Below are positions 45,102-56,143 of a stretch of DNA of 64,000 nucleotides, one piece after another. The DNA is from Massospora cicadina. Lineage: Eukaryota > Entomophthoromycota > Entomophthoromycetes > Entomophthorales > Entomophthoraceae. Position 1 is the first letter of the stretch. Each line of letters opens with the position of its first letter. A model generated the notes under the pieces. That model was given only the letters and a program-made list of their open reading frames with translations. It had not been told where the DNA came from and did no database searches. The position numbers and the translations under genes are program-made. The stretch covers positions 1-64,000 of the forward strand of contig JAKSZP010002669.1 in NCBI GenBank assembly GCA_022478985.1. Reading direction: 5' to 3'.

Positions 45102-46599
45102 TAATGGAGCGACCACAGTTTTTGTCCATCTCCACCCTTCTCGGTGGAAAGAGCGCTGCAATGGATTTGTGTTATATGTGGATGACCCGTTTTTCCGCTC
45201 AAAAACATCCCCCCAGTTAGACATTCTCTCATCACTTCAAAAGCGATACAGTTTCCTTATGGCTTACATATGGAATGGCTGGGGCCTGCTTGTTCTCCAT
45301 AGGTGGGCCGGTGTGGATGGCTTATAGGTGTGGGGGTATTGTTCATCCCCGCAGCCATTGTCCCACACCCTCAAACTGCTGTTCTGTGTTCAGGGTAGAG
45401 TATGGGGGCAGTCAATTCAGATGCTTTGGAGGAACTGACATACTTTAATATGCTGGTGTCTGTGTTGACTATGGGGAAGCTTCTGGATGTGGAAGTGGCT
45501 CATGTGGTTGGTGTCACGGTTTCATCTCATGAGGGTGCTTTAGGGCCAGTCATGTAAATGACTCAATTTTCTCCAGTTAAGTCTCACAAGGTGGCTAAAA
45601 ACCAAGATTGGGCATATTTTCTGTTACTAGTACAAATCCATCTGAGGTCTCATGTGGTATCCGTGGAGGATCTTCTGGACATGACGGACAGCTTGTAACT
45701 TTGTGAGCTGCAGATTGCTCAGGATTTGGATCTGGATCTTGACATTAGGTCCTCAGTACTGAGTGCATAGTCAGCCTTAATGACATGTTATGTGGTGCAA
45801 CAGCCCATACCCTTCTTGGTGCATGGGTATGGCTTCTGTGTTCAGTCCACTGGTGTGCCAAACTTGTTGTATCCCATTATCCCTGGGGTTGGGTGGTGCG
45901 GCGGCAACAGGTAAGTATTGATCCAGAGCCAAACATGTTGCATTATGAACCCACATGTGCAAGGCGATTTTCCGTCTATTGATGTTTTCCCTTGCTAGAG
46001 CAGTGGGGTTAATTGTTTCAGCTCCTTCCCCTGCAGAGCTGTGAGCGGATTTCCCTTCCAGATTGTCCCAGTTTCAGGCCATTTTCAATACGGAAAAGTC
46101 CAACCGCCTTTCCTCCCACTGAAAGTATGATTTGGCCTTCCGCTTGACTGTAAATGTAATTAACATCAACTGTCCCTTATATCCATATATTGAGCAAGAG
46201 AACAAGGCCCTTGAAGTGTGGTTGTATGAAATGCTCACAAAAGTTTGGGTGTTTAAGAGATGTCTCCTATTGCGTCTCTCACAGTTTTAGATTAGAAGGA
46301 TGGTGGTATGTTTATACCCTGAGTTGACTATGGGCATTTAAATAGTATCAAAGTTCATGATCCCTACTACCAATCCCTCAAGCAGATGATAAGCCAGATG
46401 ACTACAAAATTCTGTGTGTCTATGAAGCTCAATCACATGAATGCGTTCAGCCAGATTTGGGCGTTAGAGAGTCAGGAGTGGCTTATGGTGGTATGCACTC
46501 AAAGAGAAATATTCCAGTTCCACGTGATGCCTTTTGGCTTGAAAAATATCCCAATCGCATTTCAGTGGATGGTTGATGTGCTTGGCAACCTTCAGTTCA
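45102..46599 (+). pseudogene. Chromovirus F gag, protease and first half of reverse transcriptase
   Basis: The interior starts taatggagcgaccac, homologous to taatcgaccaacc of B1. Protease is recognisable only as LLDMTDSL with CELQIAQDLDL (about 45665-45740), where relatives have LLDTGA. Reverse transcriptase pieces are INCPLYPYIEQENKALEVW (about 46160), MNAFSQIWALESQEWL and VMPFGLKNIPIAFQWMVD (46386-46590). It is cut at LGNLQF by element A; the match resumes at 61551. Confidence 0.7.
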
Positions 46600-46977
46600 T
46601 GTCATGTTTACATGACTTATTTGAGGAATCAACAGCAAAGATAAGGCTGGGTGGCAGGAGGCCCAAAAGGTCAAGTTGCAGGACCTTCCCGATCTAAAGC
46701 ACACCTTGGACCAGCGCTGAGTACAGGCCAGATATGCCAGATTGGTCCAGGTGATGTGCATAACGACCAGCCCCTTGTTACAGCTTTGGCGTTAAAATGG
46801 ATGAGTTAACATTTAAACGACAATGTCTCATTTTGGCTACTTGGTGAATGGGAATACGGAACCCATTCAATTTATGAAATTTCCAGCTTGGGTCAGCCAT
46901 GCCTTCAATAAATTAATTGAGTTTGGACAATGTTGAAGTATAGTACCCTGTTGGATGGAAGTGTGCACTTATTGGTG

Positions 46978-47323
46978 GCTCTCATCACTTTTGCTGAGCA
47001 TCAACTTGCTCAATATGTTGAGACAATGGACACTGCCGGCCTCATTAATGAAGAAAACCCTCAACTATACCTTTTTATGCCACATGCTGCTGATGCTCCT
47101 ACCCTGATGTTGTCCGCCTTGGTCTGCCAGCTAAAGCGGGTGCCAGAAAAAAGTTTCCCCAAAGCTTTCTCCCCTTCTGATATGGCTTCTTAGGCTGTTA
47201 GCTGAGGTACCATATTAGAAAATTTTAATTTCTAATAATCCCTTTGTTTGGCCCTTTTGCAAATAGAGATGCGTGGCGGTTCCCCCTTTTTGGTTTGAGC
47301 ACCACTAGTACTAAAAAAAGAAA
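46978..47323 (+). mobile_element. 5'-truncated poly(A) retroposon
   Basis: 346 bp flanked by the exact 16-bp duplication tgtgcacttattggtg (46962-46977 and 47324-47339), ending tagtactaaaaaaagaaa. Its 5' part encodes FAEHQLAQYVETMDTAGL ... APTLMLSALVCQLKRVP and a stop, homologous to the ORF1 C-terminus of the 42834-44753 element. About 150 bp of 3' UTR follows. Confidence 0.85.
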
Positions 47324-47372
47324 TGTGCACTTATTGGTGCACCGGGCTTATCACCACTTTCACTGATGGATG

Positions 47373-48107
47373 TGTTGGGATTCTCAACATTTTAAATGAA
47401 GCCTCAACTTGGGGCTTCAAACTTGTTACTTATTTTGGGCAATATCAACCTATATTTACTATTAATCTACCAATCGATGCTTTGTTGGGTCTAAAGCCTA
47501 AATCATTATTAACTTCAATTTACTTAGCATCGTCCAAATTCAATTAATATTGGAAGAACTCAAGATAAATTATCAAAATGCTCCACTAATTGATAATCCT
47601 GGCTGATAAACTCTATAACTAATATTCTACCCTGGAGGGAACAAATCCCTTATTTCAATGTTATCTTATCTCAAAGCTCACCTTATCTTATGAGCACTTT
47701 ATCTGTTACCTACTTCCCTTTATCCCCTAAAAGATTTAGGATAATATTTCCTAATCTATTACCAATTCCACCAGGGTAAATGCCGATCATTCCTTGTATC
47801 CCTTATATTATCTTTTCTCTTCTTAGCATTATTTAAGGTGCTGATTATTTGATTAATAAAATAACTTTTACACTTCTACCTTTAATTAGGCTCTCTGTAA
47901 AGTTCACTCTTGTTTTTGGGACCTCTGAACCAGTGTGGTTAAGTCCCTAACTCTTAACTTTTGAGACCTCTGAACCTGCCTAGGCTAGGTCCCTAATTAT
48001 TAACTATTAGGACCTCTGAACCTGTTGTTAAGGTTAAGGCTTACTCTCGCCTGTCCACCTCAGCAAGCTTTGAAAGACCCGCCTTCAGACCTCCCTCAGT
48101 ACCAACA
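47373..48107 (+). mobile_element. Solo LTR, TGTTGG...CCAACA family
   Basis: 735 bp with TGTTGG/CCAACA inverted ends, flanked by ggatg and ggata (one mismatch). It carries three copies of a (G)GACCTCTGAACC motif (about 47920-48020) also seen downstream of the integrase of element D, so it may be the LTR of a D-like element. Confidence 0.75.
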
Positions 48108-48127
48108 GGATAATTCCCCCATTTTGG

Positions 48128-48171
48128 TTTAAATATTATTCTTCAATACAAACCTTCCTCGTTGGTTGTCT
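48128..48171 (+). promoter_or_regulatory. LTR core promoter and presumptive start of element A
   Basis: TTTAAATA (48128-48135) is followed 33 bp later by GTTGGTTGTCT (48161-48171), then AATAAA 20 bp on. The same arrangement recurs in the 3' LTR (TTTAAATA 61078, GTTGGTTGT 61111). GTTGGTTGTCT is the complement of the site at 48595-48605. Confidence 0.6.
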
Positions 48172-48592
48172 TCCCTTTAATAAATCTTCCATTTGTTTAC
48201 AGCTTTTTTTATTATGGTTACTATTGCAAACCTGTGTGCAGACCTTTTCTAGGAGGTATTTAACAATGTTGACAGTTCTACCTTGTTAAAATATCCAAGA
48301 TCAAGTGCGCCGTTGGGCCCTCTTAGTTCCCTCCAAGTTGAGGCACACAAACTCTCCCAAACTGATCTCAGCTTGTATATGGGCTCCCCTGTGGGGTCCA
48401 CCTAAGTATTCCTGTTTATCAGCTTCCAATTACTCTAAACCACAATATACTCCCTTGCACAGGGTTACTTTGGATTTGGAGCCCTTTTTGGTGCCCTTCT
48501 CCATAATTCTGATGACGTGTTTCCTGGTTTTGTGGCTGTTCACTGCGTACCATCTCGCTGGAAACTGGAGAGTTATAGACACTCTCTTGACA

Positions 48593-49370
48593 TTAGACAA
48601 CCAACCTCTTTTTTAAGCGCACAAGCGTTTCCCATGTGGGACTTTTGCAAAGTGAAAATTGGGTGCACCGGCTGTTGGTCACAGCCTCAGCAGGGCTTAC
48701 CTCCATTTTCTCATTTTGCCAATGGTTAAAGCATCTCAGCGCTATTTTTGCTGCCTCCAACTAGGAAGTAAACACCCTTCTTGCTTTTACATGGTGGATA
48801 AGGATGCTTCACAATCTGAGTCATGATTTCCCAACTTACTACTGAATTTCATATAAATGATACAAGTAGATGTTTTTTCCTCAGCACCACATTTGGACGG
48901 TGCAGGAAGGCAGGTTTGACAAAGTGCCTTGTGGTGATGGCCTTGGATAACGTCGTACAACACATTGCCAAAAATGGTTATGGGGTCATTCACAGCCCAA
49001 AACACGGTTTATAATGAAGTTTTCTATATACAACCGAGCCAACTATCATCCCTTGTGGTTCTGATTGGGAACCCATTTTAGTGTACCAAATCACCTCAGA
49101 GAACCCACGCTTGACCACAACGTTGATCTGCAGAACATAGGAGGTGGAGAAGGAGTTACTTCTTTTATAAAAAATTTTATGCAATTGCTGAAGATATGAT
49201 GGGATATGTGACCTTAGTAGTAAGAGTGGGCAATTATCCCTCTCCAATCTATGTTTCTGAAAAGTAACCTGGAGGCTGCTAATGCCTGAAGAAGATTTTT
49301 GTGGTGAAGTGTTGGCGTTGTCTACTATAAGTTAATATCATTATGGATATTTTTTATTGACTGCTACCCT
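48593..49370 (+). pseudogene. Element A gag region
   Basis: Between the 5' LTR and protease. A frame from U5 runs to 48616 and others are short (48823-49014). No CCHC knuckle recognised. The call rests on position. Confidence 0.35.
48595..48605 (+). promoter_or_regulatory. Putative self-priming primer binding site, element A
   Basis: AGACAACCAAC, starting three bases after the 5' LTR, is an 11-of-11 complement of GTTGGTTGTCT at 48161-48171, 33 bp below the TATA-like box. In Tf1/sushi elements an 11-nt site of this kind pairs with the mRNA 5' end to prime minus-strand DNA synthesis. Confidence 0.7.
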
Positions 49371-49530
49371 TTCTTCACCTTTAGGGAAACTAAGCACAGC
49401 TATTTTGGTAGATACATGAGCCTCTGAGAATTTTATTGATAAAGACCTAGCCGATTACCTTGAGTTGAGTTACTTGCCAGGTGGTATGGGTATGGGAGGG
49501 GCTTCCCAAGGTATTCCCAGATGAAAAGTA
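49371..49530 (+). pseudogene. Element A aspartic protease
   Basis: The plus strand reads LGKLSTAILVDT, a stop in place of the active-site Gly, then ASENFIDKDLADYLEL and MGMGGASQGIP. Context and residues match ALVDTGAAEKFIHQEL of element C. Inactivated by the nonsense change. Confidence 0.65.
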
Positions 49531-49839
49531 TGGGGTTAATGCATTATCAAGTTGGCAAATATCATTTTTCTGACCACTTCCAAGCTATCAAAAACCTCTT
49601 GTACCCCAGCAGTTTGGGTTTAGAGCGTTGACGAAAGTTTGATGTCAGAACCAACTTGAAGGACAATATATTGTCTTTAACTCTGAAGAATGGTCCCAAG
49701 GTAGTTGTCCCTTTGGCTGAAGCCAAATTTTTAGGGCAATTTGCCCCACTGGCCCAGAATACACACACTCAGTCTTGCTCCGTTGCTGAAGCCCTCTTTG
49801 GAGGTTCCCTTATCTTCCTGTTTGGAGGGGTTGGAATTT

Positions 49840-50660
49840 TTGTTTGATGCAGCTTCAGCCAATGTACTACCAGCTCATTCAGAGCTTGATTGTAAGTTCA
49901 AGCTCACCTTTGATCTGGTTCGTATATTTTCCCCGATTTATCATTTGACTGTATGGGAGGGAGCGGCCTTAGATGTGTGGGTTAAGGAGCAGTTAGCCAA
50001 AGACGCGATTTTTCAGAGAGCCTCTCCTGTATGTTCCCCACTTCTCTTTGTGGAGAAAGACAATGGTACCTTATGCATATGTGTAGATTATGGGAATCTC
50101 AACAACGTCACAGTACCATACTTGCATTCCATCCAACTGGACTCACAGATTGAACGCTATGTGGAGAAGGCGAGAGTCTTCTCCAAGCTGGACTGTTTAA
50201 ACGTATTAAATCAGATCTGTATCAAGAAGGGACAGGAGTGGCTGACCGCATTCTGTACCAGAAAAGGGATTTTCCAAATTTGGGTTATGACCTTTGGGCT
50301 TAAAATGCACCGCTACCTTTTAGTGCCATATTGATGCGGCTTTGGGGGACCTGCTGGTGGTATGTGCGGTAGCCTACATGGATGATATTCTGGTATTTCC
50401 ACTGATAATGAGTCCCATGCAGTACACCTTTGGCAGTTGGTGGAGCTTTTGAGGGCTTCTGACCTTACATTAAAGATAAGTAAGTGAGAATTCTATAAGT
50501 CTCAGTTTACTTTCCTGGGCAACGTCATGTTTGACCAAGGGCACATGATAACTACAGATAAGGAGAAGGCGATTTGTGAGTGGCCCACTCCATCTTCAGT
50601 TAAGGAATTGAGGATTTTTTTGGGATATGTACGTTCCTTAATAAATCACACCAAATTTTT
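49840..50660 (+). pseudogene. Element A reverse transcriptase
   Basis: A long frame at 49741-50334 holds LPAHSELDCKFKLTFD, SPIYHLT, SPLLFVEKDNGTLCICVDYG, FSKLDCLNVLNQI and TFGLK. After a shift AYMDDILVF (about 50373) keeps an intact Y-x-D-D. The thumb (FYKSQFTFLGNVMF) follows. It resembles the element C polymerase more than the B types. Confidence 0.82.
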
Positions 50661-51264
50661 CTGAAGTGGCGGCGCCCTTGTATAAGGCGAGTGGGGCAAA
50701 AGTGCTCCATTGGTCCCCAACTTTGCAGGATGCCTTCCAAGCGGTAAAGTGTACTCTGCTGTCCATGTTCATCCTTCACCATGTCGACCCTAATAAAGAG
50801 TTCATTGTTGCTTCTGATGCCTCCAACTTCGCCATAATGGTGGCCCTATTACAAGTAGGCGAAGATGGAATAGAGCATCCGGTGGGATATTTTTCCAGAA
50901 AGATGTCTCTGCCAGAGTTAAATTACGCCATATATGTTAAAGAGTTACTAGAAGTATTTGATGCTCTGACTTATTGGTGTCAACACTTGCATGGCTCATT
51001 TATCTTTCCTTGTATATACAGACCACCGTGAATTGCTGTACTACTGCGCACCTCATGTCTTGACCCCCACGGCAACCTGCTGGCATGAGACCCTAGCTCA
51101 ATTTGTGTTTTCCTATGGGTTTACTAATGGCAAGGAGAATGGTTTAGTGATGCTTTGAGCTGCAAACCTGCACTAGCTCCCAATCCTAAGGAGGTAGAGG
51201 TGCATAATACCTATTTGATGATTCCGCTGGGTAAAATTGTGCCTCAATTTTTTCTCCCTTAGCT
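50661..51264 (+). pseudogene. Element A RNase H, cut by B3
   Basis: The frame 50666-51031 contains MAAPLYKASGAKVLHW, EFIVASDASNFAIMVALLQ (catalytic Asp kept) and VGYFSRKMSLPELNYAIYVKELL. After a shift, HREL and a degenerate connection to integrase run to 51264, where B3 is inserted. The sequence resumes at 59095. Confidence 0.8.
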
Positions 51265-52880
51265 TGTCATGGAAACGGCTGATAAAAATTAGACTGGGCT
51301 CCCAGTCAGGTGTGTAAGCACCCAGTGGAGAGCCCAGAATGCCAAAGGCACAGCGGTACATGTGACTACAAGAAGGGGGATCTAGTAGGGACGTGAGGAA
51401 AGTAAATGTTTATAAATGTACCGAAGGCCCCCAAGGCAAACCATAATGATTGCAATGGGGGCAACCGTGAGTCTTGCAGGGGCAACCCCCAAGGGCGGGA
51501 GAGGTGGGGAGGATGACAATTCCTCCAGGGTGCGCAGTTGCTGGCCTTTGGTTATGGATAGGTGGGTCTGTGCGCCAGAGAGGGGTGGCACAAAACCCAC
51601 CATGTGAACAGGGGTGCTGTCAGAGGGGAAAATGGGCCCAAGATGAGCGTTGGTGCCGAGTTCCCCTTGGTCAGGGTACTCTGGGGCCCTTAGGTGGGTG
51701 GGATCAATGTCGGATGAGCCAGGTGTTGGGGCCAAGCTCGCGGGCCTCAGGGCAGGGGCGCCCTGAGTCTGCTCTGATAGAGGAGCGCTCTTGGAAAGCC
51801 CGTTGGCGAAGTGAACGGATGGGTTCACATTTAACGGATATGCAAAAATGGATGGAGAGTTAACTCCATTATTGAGAGCGAGGCAGTTCACTGCAGATAT
51901 GATCCACCACCACGTGGCAGGGTCGAGTGACTGGACAACCCATTTGGTGATCATTGGGATAATTATTTAGGTGGTGGCGCACTTTGCCAGATTGATCGAC
52001 GGAATTTTGAATAGGAAAAACAACAGGTGGAGTCTGCAACAAGGCGTTGGGGTAATCAACTTTATTTTGGCACAAAGCGTGAGGAGAATAGAGAATGAAC
52101 TGACAACTGCCCATTGACAGGGCAGTTGCCTTACGTATTGGGAGGTTGGGGATTGACAATGGGGTTTGGTTGTCTGGTGGTGGGGGAGTGGATGGATGGT
52201 TTCCAAAATATTGGAAAAAATCAAAAAACTTTTGCTGATTTTCCCAAATTTTTGGGGCCAGACCAGGTCAATAGTACCAATCTGGGCCTTGACCATTTGA
52301 GTTGGGCAGCTCAAGTGGTTCAGATTTACAGGATTCATCCTGGGAGGCTGTGGCCCTGGTGCTCAGTTATCCGCAACCTGGTCTGAACTCTTGATTTGGT
52401 TGTCTATGTGATATGAGCTTCTTGGATCTGTTCCAAGGGGTGAGGGCAACTGGTCTGAGTCACTGGTGGCCTGGTTCAAAACCCAAATTGATTTCCGATC
52501 TGATATTCAGACCTGACCAGTCCGGACTGGCTCTGTTAGCCTGGAATCTGCAGGCTGGGCTCCAATACTTGCGCTGGCAGTTTCTTCAAAATTTTGGTAA
52601 ATTTTCCCTGGTAAGTGGGGGTCCCAGGGGCCCGCCCAAGGCCTCTGTCCTGCATGATCTCCTGGCAGGTCCCCTCTATTAATTTTATCAGGGTTGGGGA
52701 GGGAGGAGGGGAGAGATTTGGATTTCTCTAGGTGGAAGGGCAGTTACCCAACACTCATCAACCACATGCGCCAGGTTGCTCAACTGCGACAGGAGGTCCA
52801 CTTGGGCCTTTGGGCCCCTTTTGGTCTGAAAGGGATGCTGCTCCCTATCCAGTTGTAGGGGCTGGTCCCCAAGACTTACA
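51265..52880 (-). mobile_element. 3' LTR of B3
   Basis: 1616 bp. In sense it starts TGTAAGTCTTGGGG (52880) and ends ...CATGACA (51265). The pol frame continues into it. A polypurine tract (aaaaaaggaaagggtag on the minus strand) abuts it at 52881. Confidence 0.9.
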
Positions 52881-53230
52881 CTACCCTTTCCTTTTTTGAC
52901 AGTGAGGAGGCCCCCACCTGGGGCATGGACCAGGGCATAGTTCTTGTGTCTCTCTGGGAGCTTTATGGCCAGGATGGCTGCAATCTTCTGGGGTGGACGG
53001 GGGGCTGCCAGGTGGGAGTTGTAGAATTCTTCTATTAGGTCCTTGCAATTTGCGCAGGCGCGTGCACTCACCCAGATGTTCTCATATGAGGAGTAGCCTT
53101 TCCAGGCAACCAGGTATTGAACGTATCTGCGGGACCTCCAGAAAGCCAGGATAGCCTCCACCTCCACTTCCTGGGATTCCCCAATGAGGATCGGCTCTGG
53201 TGATGTTGGACTTTCCCCTTTGAAGGGGGT
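52688..53230 (-). pseudogene. B3 chromodomain and LTR-encoded pol tail
   Basis: An open 159-residue minus frame (52688-53167): chromodomain YLVAWKGYSSYENIWVSARA ... DLIEEFYNSHL, tail KLPERHKNYALVHAPGGG. It then crosses the LTR border (52880) for 64 codons, including QLSNLAHVVDECWVTALP. It is the longest uninterrupted example of the tail in the window. Confidence 0.85.
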
Positions 53231-53471
53231 CAGAGGGAGGTGTGGAAGACATTATGCTGCTTCCAGTGAGCGGGAAGCTTCAAATGATAGGCTCCATTGC
53301 CTAAGTCCTTCTCCACCTCGAAGGGGCCAGAGCATTTGGCTGCGAGTTTCTGGGTGGGGGTTTTTAAGGGAAGATTGCGGGTGTCCAGCATGACAAGGGA
53401 GCTGACTTTGATCTTTTGTCTGGGTAGGCGCTTCTAGTCAGCAAACTTTTTGTAATCCTCGATGGACTTTA

Positions 53472-54300
53472 TCAAATGTTCACAAACCAAGTTGTGTGTC
53501 TCGCGGAGTGCACAACATGGTCTTTGGCTGCAGGGACTGTTGAGGAGAGCTGCGGGCCAACTTGGAAGGAGGGGTTGTAACCCAGGGTGGCCTCAAAGGG
53601 GGGAGAGGTTGGTTGAGGAGTAAAGTGAATTGTTGTATGCAAACTATGTGAGGGGTAGGTCCTTGGCCCAAGGTCCTGTGAGGCCGTTGCATAACAGTGC
53701 AGGTACTGCTCCAGTACCTGTTTCACCCGCTCAATCTACCCATTGGACTGGGGGTGGTAGGCCGTGGATCTGCAGGGCTTGATGATGAGGAGGGTTAGCA
53801 ACTCTTCCCATAACCGGGCGGTTAACTGGGGTCCCCTGTCACTCACTATCTCTTTGGGGAGACCAAACATGGCAAAGACATGGTTGAAAAATAAATTTGC
53901 GGTCTTACTGCAGTAATAGAGGAGAGGAAGGGAATGAAGAGGGCAAACTTGGTAAAACAATCAACGACTACCATGATAGCATCTGAGCTGTTAGAGGGGG
54001 GAGCTCCACGATGAAATCTACTGAGACTGAGGTCCATGGGCCTTCTGCCTGCTGCAGAGGGTGTAGCAACCCCTTTTTCCAGATCAGTCCAATTTTTCTC
54101 TGGCACAGGTGACACAGCGGGAGATCCAGGAGGGGATGTCCTTTGAGGACCCTGGCCGTTTGTAAGTTATCTTTATGAGATCAGCGCACTTCTTGATGTC
54201 AGGGTGCCCAACGGTCTGGGGGATATGGTGTTCTTCAATAACACAGTTGCGTAGAGAGGGGGACCTAAACCTGATTGCAGAACCAGATGGTTCCCTCCCA
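53472..54300 (-). pseudogene. B3 integrase
   Basis: Minus pieces: a zinc finger near 54100-54230 (shifted), IMVVVDCFTKFALFIPFL (about 53950), NHVFAMFGLPKEIVSDRGPQ (second Asp, 53736-53960), STAYHPQSNG with the Glu region lost at a stop, then MKQVLEQYLHCYATA and the C-terminal domain. Frameshifted at several points. Confidence 0.8.
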
Positions 54301-54669
54301 CAGGGTGTATGGGGCTCTCTTCTGACTTTAGGACTCTAAGTCAGTGTTAAGCTCTAACCCTTCAGGGCAACAGGTCTGGGCAGCGAGGATGCGAGGGAGG
54401 AGTGGGGCGTCAGGGGCAAGGTCAGCAAAGGCTACCATCAGAGGAGCCAAGGAGAGGATTTGGGAGGGGGGCACTACAGTAGTAAGCTCTAGCAGGTCCT
54501 CTCCACCATTGGGTGATAGCGATGGGTTCCAGCTGAGCATGTCCAGAAACACATTCAGGGAGCATTTTATGAATTCATATTTAAAATGAAACCCACAGAG
54601 GTCCTGGTATTTGCAAGTTTGGTAGTGCCCCAGATTCTGGGGTTTGCAGTAGTATAGTAATGCCTTATG

Positions 54670-55640
54670 TTAAGTCTGAACGGTGATTTTGTGCTGGGCG
54701 CCTTGCAGGAGGTATCGCCAGTGGGTGAGTGACCACGCCACTGCCACTAGCTCCTTGCCGTATATTGGCCATGCATGTTCTGTGGAAGTGAATTTTCGGG
54801 AGTAGTAGACCACTGGGTGCTCGACCCCCTCATGCTCCTGTAGCAGCATGGCGCCCACTGCCACCGATGAGGCATAACAGGCTACAATGAAGGGGTGGGA
54901 GGTGTTGGCATGCCGCAGGACTGGGGCAGTGAGGAAAACCTCCTTGATAGACTTGAAGGCCTGCTGGCATTCTGGGGACCACTTGAAGGGGGCGTTTTTC
55001 CCAGTGAGGGTGAAGGGGTGCCGCCAGTTGGGCGAGGGCTGAGGAGAATTTTTTAAGAAGGTAATGGTGCCAAGGAAACTTAAGAGTTGTTTCCGTGTAG
55101 TAGGGGTAGGCCAAGACTGGATCGCCTCAAGCTTAGAGGGTGGAACAGCATATCTGTCCTTCAGGACAAGGTTACCTTTGAAGGTCACTTCATCTTGGAA
55201 AAATTTGCGCTTTGAGGGTTTCATGAAGAGCCCTGCTTTGTGGAGGGCTGCCACCACTGCTTCAAGATCCTTGGCATGTTGCTCTGGGGTAGGGGAGTAG
55301 ATCAGAATATCATCAATGTAGGCTACAGTGCATGAGAAGCGCAAGTCCCCAAGCACATCATCGATGAGGCATTGGAAGGTGGCTGGAGCGTTCTTCAATC
55401 CAAAGGGCATCACCCTGAATTGAAAAAGACCCCGGCGGGTGCAGATAGCTGTGAGCCGCTCTTGTACTCTTGCCACCCTCACCTGATTAAAGGCGCTCAC
55501 CAGATCCAGTTTTGAGAAGACCTGGGATTTGGCGATGGCTTGGGCAATGGTCTGCTCTAAGGGCAATGGGTAGGGGTCAGGGATGGTGATGTTATTGAGG
55601 TGGCCATAATGACGCAAGGGCGCAGGGTGCCATCTGCTTT
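54670..55640 (-). pseudogene. B3 reverse transcriptase and RNase H
   Basis: A single open frame of 315 residues (54670-55617), the longest retroelement frame in the window. It has YGHLNNITIPDPYPLPLEQ, FSKLDLVSAFNQVRV, MPFGLKNAPATFQCL and AYIDDILIYS (intact), then connection LTGKNAPFKWSPECQQAF and RNase H IVACYASSVAVGAMLLQ. There the catalytic Asp (relatives read ACDAS) is Tyr, which should abolish RNase H activity. It ends at a stop after HKITVQT. The first part of the polymerase (about 55640-55800) is in another frame. Confidence 0.87.
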
Positions 55641-56143
55641 CTGAGCGAAATCTATGGGGGAGGTGACCGGAGAAGATTTCTTAATAAGCCAACCCTTCTC
55701 TAGCATCTCATCTAGCCAAGTCCCCAAGGCCTTGTCCTCTTCCTCTGTGTAGGGGTAGAGGGGGCAGTTGATCTTGACTAGGTCAACTTATAGCTGAAAT
55801 ATTAGGTCATATTTGGAGTGTAGGGGGAGCTTGGAAGCCAGCGACATGTCAAAAATGGACTTATAGGGGGTTAGGAAGGGTGGGAAGTTTGAAGGGAGGT
55901 CAATGGGAGCGGGGTCCGGGGGAGAAATAGAGCTGAGGGATGTGTCAAGGGGGAGGGTTTTCAACAAGGGAAACTCTCCACTCAACTTGAGGTTAGAGAA
56001 CAACAAGGAGTTATTAGCAGGATTAATGCAGACCTGCTGTCACCGCCACCAGCCCACCCCAAGATCATGGGGTAGAGCAAGTCCTGTACGACTGAGAAGT
56101 GGTCACAGAACCCAAATTCATGGACAGAGAAGTGCAATGGGCG

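Larger units (their letters stand above)
46600..48592 (+). mobile_element. 5' LTR of element A (with two insertions)
   Basis: Starts TGTCATGTTTACATGAC and ends CTCTTGACA. It contains a retroposon (46978-47323) and a solo LTR (47373-48107). A frame at 48305-48616 (TAYHLAGNWRVIDTLLTLD) crosses the LTR end into the interior. Confidence 0.88.

Noticed and set aside
46600..48592. Element A 5' LTR as an unusually long 2-kb LTR
   Set aside because: Two insertions with their own target duplications account for the excess. Without them it is 891 bp, matching its 894-bp partner.
51382..51954. 190-residue minus frame as a host gene
   Set aside because: Falls wholly within the B3 3' LTR, and the same frame recurs in the 5' LTR at 57591-57811. 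It is LTR sequence.
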